This document shows, piece after piece, positions 1-5,365 of a stretch of 5,365 nucleotides of DNA (position 1 is its first letter; each line of letters opens with the position of its first letter). Below the pieces are notes generated by a model that was not told the DNA's origin, searched no databases, and worked only from the letters and a program-made list of their open reading frames with translations. The DNA comes from Thiotrichales bacterium. Lineage in GTDB: Bacteria > Pseudomonadota > Gammaproteobacteria > Francisellales > CACEW01. The position numbers were made by a program, and so were the translations under genes. The stretch spans positions 1 through 5,365 of the forward strand of contig JAHFRR010000098.1 of the NCBI GenBank assembly GCA_023266165.1, given 5' to 3'.

Positions 1-47
1 AAATAATCGCATTCCCGCTGACTCATTCCCCATACCCTCTCTGTCAT
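1..47 (-). CDS. Transposase N-terminus, partial (cut by left window edge)
   Basis: An ATG at 47-45 opens a reading frame that runs leftward off the window and gives MTERVWGMSQRECDY. A GGAG Shine-Dalgarno sequence lies at 57-54 with a 6-base spacer, so the start is well supported. A short N-terminus leading into a 'MSQ/K-x-E' stretch is, from memory, typical of integrase-core transposases of the ISNCY/IS1202-like type, where it precedes a helix-turn-helix. Only 15 complete codons are visible, so no catalytic DDE residue can be seen and the family rests mainly on context: the start lies 73 bp inside a repeat-bearing IS end. It could instead belong to another DDE family such as IS21 or IS481. 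Whether the gene is intact cannot be judged. Confidence 0.55.
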   Translation of the reverse strand, partial: MTERVWGMSQRECDY

Positions 48-67
48 CACTATCTCCACTCTCATTG

Positions 68-103
68 AAAGCGGACATTTTAACTTTGCGCAAAGCGGAC
101 ATT
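68..103. repeat. Paired 12-bp subterminal repeats of the IS end
   Basis: AAAGCGGACATT occurs exactly at 68-79 and at 92-103, in the same orientation and 24 bp apart (start to start). The palindrome CTTTGCGCAAAG at 84-95 overlaps the second copy. Such repeated motifs at IS ends usually serve as transposase binding sites. The binding role is inferred; the repeats themselves are exact and visible. Confidence 0.75.
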
Positions 104-136
104 ACTACTTTGGGTTAACATTATAGGCAAAGGCTA

Positions 137-166
137 TTGCATCTTGAATTTAAAAAAGGGTACAAT
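137..166 (+). promoter_or_regulatory. Candidate sigma-70 promoter of tRNA-Ser
   Basis: A -35-like TTGCAT (137-142) and a -10-like TACAAT (161-166) are separated by 18 bp. Transcription would start near 172-174, a few bases before the mature tRNA at 179. The stretch right after the -10 (GCCCCC) is GC-rich, a feature of stringently controlled stable-RNA promoters. The neighbouring IS ends at 120, leaving only 16 bp to the -35, so the core promoter appears intact but native upstream sequence may have been displaced. Predicted by eye. Confidence 0.6.
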
Positions 167-178
167 GCCCCCTCAAAC

Positions 179-272
179 GGAGAGGTGGCCGAGTGGCCGA
201 AGGCGCTCCCCTGCTAAGGGAGTATAGCGATACAAAACGCTATCGAGGGTTCGAATCCCTCCCTCTCCGCCA
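179..272 (+). tRNA. tRNA-Ser (anticodon GCU)
   Basis: All cloverleaf parts can be folded. The acceptor stem pairs GGAGAGG (179-185) with CCTCTCC (262-268), followed by discriminator G269 and a genomically encoded CCA (270-272). The anticodon stem CTCCC/GGGAG (206-210, 218-222) encloses the loop CTGCTAA with anticodon GCT at 213-215, which reads AGC and AGU codons. A long variable arm (ATAGCG 224-229 with CGCTAT 238-243) marks a class II tRNA, as expected for serine. The T arm is GAGGG/CCCTC (245-249, 257-261) around TTCGAAT. It appears functional. No clear terminator follows, and the restriction gene converges on it from 46 bp away. Confidence 0.97.
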
Positions 273-318
273 TATGTGCGCATCTTCTTTGCTTCTTGTG
301 AAGGAAGAAAAAAACAAC

Positions 319-1401
319 CTAGCTTTGCTCATGCTGAATGTCGCGAATAAAATGGGAAATAGGACGAACATAGTCTTTCATTCCAACGTGGTTCATGGCA
401 TTGTCCAATCTTCGGCTGTCATCTCGCAAATAAAATATGTGGCGTTGACTGCCCAACGACGTTAATTTTTCATCACTCAAGTCTTCGTCATAAGTGATTA
501 AGTGCCATATTTCTTTGATTTTAAACTTACTGAGTGTTTCTGAGCTAGCACTAGAAACTTGCTTCCAACGCTCTCGTAAAGTTCTTTTACAAGAAATCCC
601 AATCAGCCACTTATCCTTACAGCGAATCCATTTATCGACTTCAATATCCGCTTGAAAATGCTCTGGCCTGTGCTCAGCTCGAACATGATAATAGTCAAAT
701 AAGAAACTAGCCACATTCTCAAGGCTACCTCCAGCTCTGCCTTTACGCTTCTGTCCCAAGCGGCGCTCAAACTCCTGAAGATAGGCAGTTAAAATCATAT
801 TTGCTTCATGCTCAGGCATTTGAAAAATGTCGCGGCGTAAGTGTGTAAAACCTCGCACCACCGCAACACGCTCTGCATTCAAGCATCCTACCACGCCTGC
901 ATCATCCCAGATATTAATGACTGTTGCTAAAGCAGCATCACCTAACTTCTCAAGGTAGGCTTTGGCAATTGCTTCTGTGTAGGCTTTGTCATCATTCGGG
1001 ATGCCACTTAATGCTTCATTGATGGGAATCAAAATATTTTGTGCTGTTACAATAAATACAAAAACATCATTGATGGTTTCTAATTTAAGAAAAAGGTCTT
1101 CGAGAAATAAGTGAATCCTCGCAGTTTTTCCTGTTGTACGGGCAAATCTTCTTCCAAGCAACTCCTTAATAACGCCTTTCGCCAAATCTAGTTTCACGTC
1201 AGCTGTCTGCACTCTGTCTTCCATTACTGTCTGTAATGCAGAGCAGACATGGGTGAGCAACTTGCTTTCCTTGCCAATTGCACCGTATTTATCGCCATTA
1301 ATCAGCATTCTGGCAAACCAATATGCATTGCGCCATGGGTTTTGGAGCACGTTGTCCTCTATATTTCGAACATTATCTATGGCTGTACTCTCATCTCTCA
1401 T
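319..1401 (-). CDS. Putative Type II restriction endonuclease, EcoRII-like PD-(D/E)XK fold
   Basis: A 360-residue protein, likely a cytoplasmic site-specific DNA endonuclease, encoded directly after a DNA methyltransferase. The N-terminal 210 residues are mainly helical in character and I recognise no motif in them. The C-terminal part carries a nuclease signature: RKGRAGGSLEN (219-229, with E228), ADIEVD (251-256, with D252) and ISCKRTLRERWKQV (269-282, with K272 and R278), then a strand-like HLITYDEDLS (300-309). From memory, the EcoRII/MvaI-type catalytic core has the same order: SRAGxSLE, an acidic residue, then a KTTxxxRW(R/K)Q block. S270 sits where many nucleases have the acidic residue before the lysine. 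The ATG at 1401 is preceded by AGGAG (1413-1409) with a 7-base spacer and overlaps the methyltransferase end by 11 bp. The frame is intact to TAG at 321-319. Recognition sequence cannot be read from the sequence. Confidence 0.8.
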   Translation of the reverse strand: MRDESTAIDNVRNIEDNVLQNPWRNAYWFARMLINGDKYGAIGKESKLLTHVCSALQTVMEDRVQTADVKLDLAKGVIKELLGRRFARTTGKTARIHLFLEDLFLKLETINDVFVFIVTAQNILIPINEALSGIPNDDKAYTEAIAKAYLEKLGDAALATVINIWDDAGVVGCLNAERVAVVRGFTHLRRDIFQMPEHEANMILTAYLQEFERRLGQKRKGRAGGSLENVASFLFDYYHVRAEHRPEHFQADIEVDKWIRCKDKWLIGISCKRTLRERWKQVSSASSETLSKFKIKEIWHLITYDEDLSDEKLTSLGSQRHIFYLRDDSRRLDNAMNHVGMKDYVRPISHFIRDIQHEQS

Positions 1402-2230
1402 GGTGCCACTCCTGCCCTTTTAAACGTCGCTCTGCCATATCGCAATATTTTTGAGATATTTCGATACCAATAAAGTGCCTTTTAAGTTTTTGAGCAGCCG
1501 CAGCAGTAGTGCCGCTCCCCATAAATGGATCAAGCACAAGCTGTGAGGTTGTGCTGCTAATCACTCTTTCAATGAGCTCTTGTGGGAATGGTGCGGGATG
1601 TGGATTATTCATATCTTGCATAAACTCCCATATGTCCCCGTAGGCATTTGCTTTTGGGGCCAGCTTAAACTTGGGTTTCGCAATCAAATAGATCACTTCG
1701 TACGTGGGTAAAAAATATCCCGCATTAAAATTTATCCCCCCTTTACGCCTCCAGATAATTACTTGACGAATAGGGAACCCCGAAACAATATCTTGACGAT
1801 CTTGCAGTAAGCCCCCCTGGACTCGCCACTTATGGTTATAAAAAATTGCCCCATCATCTTTGATAACACGTAACATTTCTGTTAAACATGCTCTTTGCCA
1901 TGCCACATATTTTTCGTGAGGCATATTGTCATCATAGTTCGCATATCCATTAACAAGGCTTGCATTTTTCCACTTGCCTCCTCTCCCATCTTTCATGCCA
2001 TTGCCTGTGGAATTTTTTAAATTATAAGGGGGGGATGTGATAACTAAGTCAATACATTGATCAGGCAACTGACGCATAATTTCTAAAGAATCACCACAAA
2101 TGAACTGATCCAGTCGCGAGAGTAATGTTTCACGATGAACTTCAGGAGAAAAATTTTTCTCTCTTATAAGAGTACCTTGATCATATAAAAACGTATGATC
2201 TGATCTTTTATCAAATAAGTCCAGGGCCAT
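1391..2230 (-). CDS. Type II N6-adenine or N4-cytosine DNA methyltransferase (beta-type motif order)
   Basis: A 279-residue S-adenosylmethionine-dependent DNA methyltransferase that probably protects the host from the adjacent endonuclease. The catalytic motif IV, TSPPYN (65-70), comes before the AdoMet-binding motif I, LDPFMGSGTT (233-242), followed by motif II-like GIEI (255-258). This permuted order is that of beta-class amino-methyltransferases. An upstream FICGDSLEIM (44-53) and a NNPHPAPFP stretch (208-216) before motif I fit the family. An SPPY motif does not separate adenine-N6 from cytosine-N4 methylation. The central block, roughly residues 71-200, should hold target recognition. 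Length is normal for a stand-alone enzyme. The start is uncertain: the ATG at 2230 has only a weak GTGAG upstream, and a GTG at 2242 would add four residues. Poor initiation here contrasts with the strong ribosome site of the endonuclease. Confidence 0.92.
   Translation of the reverse strand: MALDLFDKRSDHTFLYDQGTLIREKNFSPEVHRETLLSRLDQFICGDSLEIMRQLPDQCIDLVITSPPYNLKNSTGNGMKDGRGGKWKNASLVNGYANYDDNMPHEKYVAWQRACLTEMLRVIKDDGAIFYNHKWRVQGGLLQDRQDIVSGFPIRQVIIWRRKGGINFNAGYFLPTYEVIYLIAKPKFKLAPKANAYGDIWEFMQDMNNPHPAPFPQELIERVISSTTSQLVLDPFMGSGTTAAAAQKLKRHFIGIEISQKYCDMAERRLKGQEWHHER
1409..1413 (-). promoter_or_regulatory. Ribosome binding site of the endonuclease gene
   Basis: AGGAG on the minus strand, 7 bases before the ATG at 1401, lies inside the last codons of the methyltransferase. 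It fixes the endonuclease start and, together with the 11-bp gene overlap, points to translational coupling of the pair. Confidence 0.75.
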
Positions 2231-2300
2231 TTTAACACTCACAATAGGTTGAAGGAAAGAAAGTTTTAAAAAAATCTATACTCATCAAAAGAGGCATCTC

Positions 2301-2325
2301 TATCTTACCTGTGGACTACAAGATA
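2301..2325. repeat. Inverted repeat over the candidate promoter
   Basis: TATCTT (2301-2306) and AAGATA (2320-2325) are perfect inverted copies separated by 13 bp. They cover the candidate -10 and reach the first base of the -35, a typical place for an operator. The arms are only 6 bp long and AT-rich, so chance is a real alternative. Confidence 0.3.
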
Positions 2326-2330
2326 ATCAA
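2302..2330 (-). promoter_or_regulatory. Candidate promoter of the restriction-modification genes
   Basis: On the minus strand TTGATT (2330-2325) and TAAGAT (2307-2302) are 17 bp apart, each matching 4 of 6 consensus bases. Transcription would start near 2295, leaving a leader of about 65 bases before the ATG at 2230, with a T-run at 2273-2267. It would let the pair be expressed apart from the mevalonate operon, whose last gene ends 45 bp upstream of the -35. Predicted by eye; read-through from the upstream operon is also possible since I see no terminator. Confidence 0.4.
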
Positions 2331-2364
2331 GCCTATTCGCACCTTATTCGCAGCTATTATCGCA
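2331..2364. repeat. Three tandem 11-12-bp repeats upstream of the R-M promoter
   Basis: On the minus strand the units are TGCGATAATAGC (2364-2353), TGCGAATAAGG (2352-2342) and TGCGAATAGGC (2341-2331). They share a TGCGA core and a period of about one DNA helical turn, so the cores face the same side of the helix. They lie immediately before the candidate -35 at 2330, in the place where activators bind, and 12 bp beyond the stop of mevalonate kinase. No protein is known to me to bind them; a decayed mobile-element end is another explanation. Confidence 0.6.
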
Positions 2365-2375
2365 TTCAGGGGAAG

Positions 2376-3431
2376 TTAAGGCACATGGGATGGGGTAGAA
2401 AGTGCTTGACTCTCCACTCCTTTCTTCGCAATCACCAACGGATTCAATATCCATCCCTCTTTTTGGCAATGTGCTGTCAGAAGGTCCTGATCGCCACAGA
2501 GTAGGAGCATACCCGCACGCTCCCCGGCAACACTCCCGGCACCACAGACTTTACCCGCAAGATTGTCTGCTTTAAGCAGCGCGAGAAAGTTTTGGATTTT
2601 AAGAGGGACAACACCCAGTAAGGTGAGTAAATCCTGGTTTTGCCAAAAAGCCTGCTTTAACCCTTGAAGATGGTCTGAGTCCAGGGCGTGTGCCATCGCT
2701 TCTGTGACTGCTCGAAATTGTGCAATACTGTCTGGATGCTTTGCAAAATAAGCTTTTGAGCACGCTACACACTCTCCTGTGCTGGATTGCGGAGTGCCGG
2801 TATTCACCCAAAATAAAGGGAGCTTCGAAGACAAAGAAAGGGGTGTATGCTGCGCGCCGTCTATCAACCAGGTTCCTCCATGGGTTGCCATGAAAAGATC
2901 GATTCCACTGGAGTACCCATGCTGCAGGTTTTCAGCATCCAAACTCAAGGCTAGCATGGATTCCAGGGTTAAATTTTTTTCATAAAATTGATTTAAAGCC
3001 CAGTTGGTGCTGATAATGCTGGCGGCAGAAGAGCCCATGCCACAGCCTACAGGGATATCAGAGTGATGATGGATGTGCACGCCTGTTTTGCGTTTTTCCT
3101 CAAAGCGATCTAAGAAATGTGAGACGGTATACTCCACCAGCTCGAAAGGTTTTTGGACGACGCGTCGAATGCCAATCTCCCCTAGGCGAAAACGCTGATA
3201 GTCTTTTTGAAGCCGTGCACTCAAGCGATGCAAGGCCTGGCGTGTATGGGCGCGCTTATGTTTAAGATTGATGAGATCGAAGCAAATATCTGACAACGAG
3301 TAAGGCGTGAGGGTGGTGGTGGCATAGAGGCTCACGGCAGTTGCGAGGACAGGTGCGCCCAAGAGCACCGCGTGTTCGCCCGATAAAATCAATTTACCAG
3401 GGGCTTTGCAGAGAATGGAGGTAGGTTTCAT
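2376..3431 (-). CDS. mvk: Mevalonate kinase (GHMP kinase family)
   Basis: A 351-residue cytoplasmic kinase that phosphorylates mevalonate with ATP to 5-phosphomevalonate. The N-terminal substrate motif is KAPGKLILSGEHAVLLGAP (9-27) with the expected lysine and GEHAV. The ATP loop is PVGCGMGSSAA (127-137) with S134/S135. E167 in AENLQHG and D178 in SSGIDLF match the magnesium ligand and catalytic aspartate of mevalonate kinases; that aspartate and the GEHAV motif favour kinase over the related decarboxylase. The third GHMP motif is KVCGAGSVAGERAG (294-307). Length is close to the family norm. The ATG at 3431 has an AGG (3439-3437) 5 bases upstream and is 11 bp from the synthase stop. It is the last gene of the operon. 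Phosphomevalonate kinase is a less likely alternative. Confidence 0.92.
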   Translation of the reverse strand: MKPTSILCKAPGKLILSGEHAVLLGAPVLATAVSLYATTTLTPYSLSDICFDLINLKHKRAHTRQALHRLSARLQKDYQRFRLGEIGIRRVVQKPFELVEYTVSHFLDRFEEKRKTGVHIHHHSDIPVGCGMGSSAASIISTNWALNQFYEKNLTLESMLALSLDAENLQHGYSSGIDLFMATHGGTWLIDGAQHTPLSLSSKLPLFWVNTGTPQSSTGECVACSKAYFAKHPDSIAQFRAVTEAMAHALDSDHLQGLKQAFWQNQDLLTLLGVVPLKIQNFLALLKADNLAGKVCGAGSVAGERAGMLLLCGDQDLLTAHCQKEGWILNPLVIAKKGVESQALSTPSHVP

Positions 3432-3442
3432 GTCAACCTGCC

Positions 3443-4663
3443 TTAAACCATTTCATAAATACGCTGGTGATCCCGGATTTCTGCTAAGCGACACCCTGAG
3501 GTTTGGGTTTTGGGGAGCACTTGGTGCGAGCCATCTGTACGATAGGGGAATTGATAATAGTGCTCGTAGGTTGTGATATCAATTAAGGTTCGAGCCTTCA
3601 ACAATTGGGTATGAGTCTCTCGATGCAAAGCGGTTTGATAGCCTGGCTGGATCATACCTGAAAATAATTCTCCCGAGCACCCTGAGCCATAGCTATAGAA
3701 CCCAATGCGTTGATCTGTCAGGTCTTGCGCGTGATCTAACAGAGAGCACAGGCCTATATAAAGCGATGCTGTGTAACAATTGCCAATGATTCGACTGTAG
3801 CGTAAAGCGCGCTCTAGGTTCTCAGCCAAGGGGTCAGGATCTGTTTTCGCAATCCCTGCGGTGAGCCTTAATTTTTGATAGGCTTTCTCTGCCAAGCGAG
3901 GGATCGGCGTGTGAAACAAAAACGCTTGATGGTCTGAAAAGCCCAACTGGCTTAATTGAGAATAATCCTGCCAGCATTCTTTCAAGACCCGAAGATAGAC
4001 ATCAATGGAATATTTGCCATCAACCAAGGCCTCGTCTCGATAGTTTGGGCGCCAAAAATCCATAACATCTTCTGTCACATAGCCAGAGGCATCAGACAAA
4101 GCGAGAATTCTAGGGTTCGCTGAAATCATCAGGGCGATAGCACCTCCTCCTTGAGAGGATTCTCCAAGGGTAGAAAGCCCATAGCGGGCCACATCACTCA
4201 TGATGATCAGAACGGACTCGGTAGGATTTTGATGAACGAGGGCTTTGGCCATTTGAAGAGCCATCGTTCCTCCATAGCATGCTTGCTTGAGCTCAACCAC
4301 ACGGCAACGTCTAGGGAGCTTCAACAGCTGGTGGAGATAAATTCCTGCTGCTTTAGACTGGTCTATTCCACTTTCTGTGGCGAAGAGCACGGTGTGGATT
4401 TGAGCGATCTGAGAGGGCGTGCAAGAGTGCAGTACTTGAGAGGCTGCATTGACGCCATAAGTCAGTGTGTCTTGATCTGGCGGGGTGACGGCCATCTGGT
4501 GCACGCCCAATCCTAACGTGTATTTGTCGTCTTCCACCTGGCGCGCGCGGGCCAGGTCTTTCAGGGAAACCATAAAAGGGCTGGTAGAGAAGCTAATAGC
4601 ATCAATCCCTATGGGGATAGACATGGGTTTGGAAATGGGTCTAGAGATTTCAGGGTGTGACAT
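3443..4663 (-). CDS. mvaS: Hydroxymethylglutaryl-CoA synthase
   Basis: A 406-residue thiolase-fold enzyme that condenses acetyl-CoA with acetoacetyl-CoA to HMG-CoA. The start at 4663 (MSHPEIS) is chosen for its AAGGAA ribosome site and normal family length; the open frame extends 77 codons further upstream, but that part lies over the reductase gene and does not resemble the family. Visible motifs are IGIDAISF near the N-terminus (18-25), FATESGID with E97, the nucleophile C129 in KQACYGGT, the histidine H251 in FLFHTPIPRLAEKA, and a late FYSYGSGCSGELF (322-334). E97, C129 and H251 correspond to the catalytic glutamate, cysteine and histidine of bacterial MvaS. The start overlaps the reductase end by 14 bp. 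The C-terminal residues after about 380 are not recognisable as any motif. Confidence 0.96.
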   Translation of the reverse strand: MSHPEISRPISKPMSIPIGIDAISFSTSPFMVSLKDLARARQVEDDKYTLGLGVHQMAVTPPDQDTLTYGVNAASQVLHSCTPSQIAQIHTVLFATESGIDQSKAAGIYLHQLLKLPRRCRVVELKQACYGGTMALQMAKALVHQNPTESVLIIMSDVARYGLSTLGESSQGGGAIALMISANPRILALSDASGYVTEDVMDFWRPNYRDEALVDGKYSIDVYLRVLKECWQDYSQLSQLGFSDHQAFLFHTPIPRLAEKAYQKLRLTAGIAKTDPDPLAENLERALRYSRIIGNCYTASLYIGLCSLLDHAQDLTDQRIGFYSYGSGCSGELFSGMIQPGYQTALHRETHTQLLKARTLIDITTYEHYYQFPYRTDGSHQVLPKTQTSGCRLAEIRDHQRIYEMV

Positions 4664-5365
4664 GAGAGGGTTCCTTGTGAGAGGATGCGCGTTCGAGTGC
4701 CAAGTGGCTTCTGACCAGCTCGCCTGGGTTGGTTTGAGCAGCCAGAAGAGATAACTCTGAGCACAGTACGGCGGCCGCGATGATCGAGGCCAAGCGAGCA
4801 GTATTTTCCCCAGGGCTTTTTGAGCCTGCGCACCCCATCTTTTCCAACGCTTGCTGGATCTCAGGATGATGCTTGCCGTTACCCACGGTGCCAATGATCA
4901 GATGGGGTAGGGAAACTGAAAAATACAGTGAGCCATCTTGCAGAACACGTGTCAACGTAAAGCCTTGAGAGCCTTCGACAATATTTGCAGCATCTTGCCC
5001 TGTGGCTAAGTAGATGGCCAAGAGGGCATTGGCGAAATGCGCGTTGGCTGTACGCACCCCCCCTGATAACACAGAGCCTACCCAATTTTTCTCAAGATTG
5101 AGCTGCGCTAAGGCTTCAGGGGTCGCTTTCAAATACTTTTGGCATAGCGAAGCTTGGAGGTTTACCTCAGCGATCACATGGTGTCCGCGCCCTAAAATCC
5201 CATTGATTGCGGAGTTTTTCTTGTCGGTGCAGAGATTCCCTGAAATAGAACCATACTGGAGATCTGAAAATTGCGTGAGCAAATACTCTAAGAGCGCCTG
5301 TGCAGCCTTGGTCGCCATGTTATGCCCTGAGGCATCCCCTGTCTCAAATTGAAATCGAATAAACC
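4650..5365 (-). CDS. mvaA: HMG-CoA reductase, C-terminal part (gene continues beyond right edge), class I-like
   Basis: Reduces HMG-CoA to mevalonate with a nicotinamide cofactor. The visible 237 residues read in from the window edge with ETGDASGHNMATKA (7-20), the cofactor-binding GDAxGxN motif; an internal ATG at 5318 is therefore not the start. Further on are SGNLCTDKKNSAINGILGRG (41-60, catalytic lysine in TDKK), LATGQDAAN (119-127, catalytic D124), IIGTVGNG (156-163), PGENTARLA (184-192) and LVRSHLALER (216-225, catalytic H220). CTDKKxxAINxxxGRG and GQDAA closely match class I enzymes of eukaryotes, archaea and some bacteria, rather than the class II form of Pseudomonas mevalonii and Gram-positives. 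The soluble catalytic domain ends normally at TGA 4652-4650, with no frameshift seen. The N-terminal substrate-binding part lies outside the window. Confidence 0.95.
   Translation of the reverse strand, partial: FIRFQFETGDASGHNMATKAAQALLEYLLTQFSDLQYGSISGNLCTDKKNSAINGILGRGHHVIAEVNLQASLCQKYLKATPEALAQLNLEKNWVGSVLSGGVRTANAHFANALLAIYLATGQDAANIVEGSQGFTLTRVLQDGSLYFSVSLPHLIIGTVGNGKHHPEIQQALEKMGCAGSKSPGENTARLASIIAAAVLCSELSLLAAQTNPGELVRSHLALERASSHKEPSHVTP
4671..4676 (-). promoter_or_regulatory. Ribosome binding site of mvaS inside the reductase gene
   Basis: AAGGAA on the minus strand, 7 bases before the ATG at 4663, decides the synthase start over the long upstream open frame and over the downstream ATG at 4624, which has no such site. 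Because it lies within the last codons of the reductase, synthase translation is probably coupled to it. Confidence 0.75.

Larger units (their letters stand above)
1..120 (-). mobile_element. Insertion sequence end (transposase-proximal end), partial
   Basis: Read on the minus strand, the element starts at 120 with TGTTAACCC and runs inward through two copies of AATGTCCGCTTT to the transposase start at 47. A TGT terminus, short repeated subterminal motifs and a transposase ATG within about 75 bp form the usual layout of an IS left end. Between the motif copies lies a perfect 12-bp palindrome, CTTTGCGCAAAG (84-95), and another 6-bp palindrome, GTTAAC (114-119), sits at the tip. I place the outer boundary at 120 by the TGT terminus. 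The other end and any target duplication are outside the window, so the exact boundary is not proven. Confidence 0.6.

Noticed and set aside
284..311. Hairpin between tRNA and endonuclease as an intrinsic terminator
   Set aside because: The stem (CTTC/GAAG core) has mismatches and is followed by A rather than T on the plus strand; on the minus strand the T-run precedes the stem.
193..465. Plus-strand 90-codon open frame
   Set aside because: It begins inside the tRNA and runs antisense to the endonuclease; no ribosome site and no recognisable protein features.
2267..2273. T-run after mevalonate kinase as an operon terminator
   Set aside because: No GC-rich stem lies directly before it on the minus strand, so it does not make a convincing intrinsic terminator.
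2331..2364. Tandem repeats as a CRISPR array
   Set aside because: Units are about 11 bp and contiguous, with no spacers and no cas genes.
2243..2375. Small controller-protein gene before the methyltransferase
   Set aside because: The spacer is too short and holds no open frame with a helix-turn-helix.
4151..4516. Plus-strand 121-codon open frame
   Set aside because: Antisense shadow within the conserved part of HMG-CoA synthase.
4664..4894. 77-codon N-terminal extension of HMG-CoA synthase
   Set aside because: It overlaps the conserved reductase C-terminus in another frame, is unlike synthase sequences, and a good ribosome site supports the start at 4663.
5014..5352. Plus-strand 112-codon open frame
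   Set aside because: Antisense shadow of the HMG-CoA reductase catalytic motifs.

Overview
The window looks like a chromosomal piece of a gammaproteobacterium, most plausibly from the Legionellales (Legionella/Coxiella-like). The main clue is a bacterial mevalonate-pathway operon (HMG-CoA reductase, HMG-CoA synthase, mevalonate kinase). This pathway is rare in Gammaproteobacteria but known in that order. Moderate to low GC, a CCA-encoding tRNA-Ser and a nearby insertion sequence fit, but the taxonomic call is an inference.

Layout. Bases 1-120 are one end of an insertion sequence: the first codons of a leftward transposase plus a terminal region with two copies of a 12-bp motif. Bases 137-272 hold a promoter and tRNA-Ser(GCU) on the plus strand. 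Everything from 319 to 5365 is coded on the minus strand and is read from right to left. Bases 4650-5365 are the C-terminal part of HMG-CoA reductase, which continues off the right edge. Bases 3443-4663 are HMG-CoA synthase and 2376-3431 are mevalonate kinase. A roughly 130-145-bp spacer with a candidate promoter and three tandem repeats follows. Then come an amino-DNA methyltransferase (1391-2230) and a restriction endonuclease (319-1401) that overlap and end 46 bp from the 3' end of the tRNA, converging on it.

How the genes work together. The reductase, synthase and kinase overlap or lie 11 bp apart and form one transcription unit. HMG-CoA synthase makes HMG-CoA from acetyl-CoA and acetoacetyl-CoA, the reductase converts it to mevalonate, and the kinase makes 5-phosphomevalonate for isoprenoid synthesis. 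Phosphomevalonate kinase, the decarboxylase and IPP isomerase are not in the window. The methyltransferase and endonuclease form a compact Type II restriction-modification unit. It is more AT-rich than the mevalonate operon, and its place between a tRNA gene and a core metabolic operon suggests it was acquired.

I found no CRISPR array, no origin and no convincing intrinsic terminator. I cannot show a wholly new system here. The points most worth checking are the uncharacterised restriction-modification pair with its repeat-bearing control region, the class I-like HMG-CoA reductase, and the IS end placed just upstream of the tRNA promoter.
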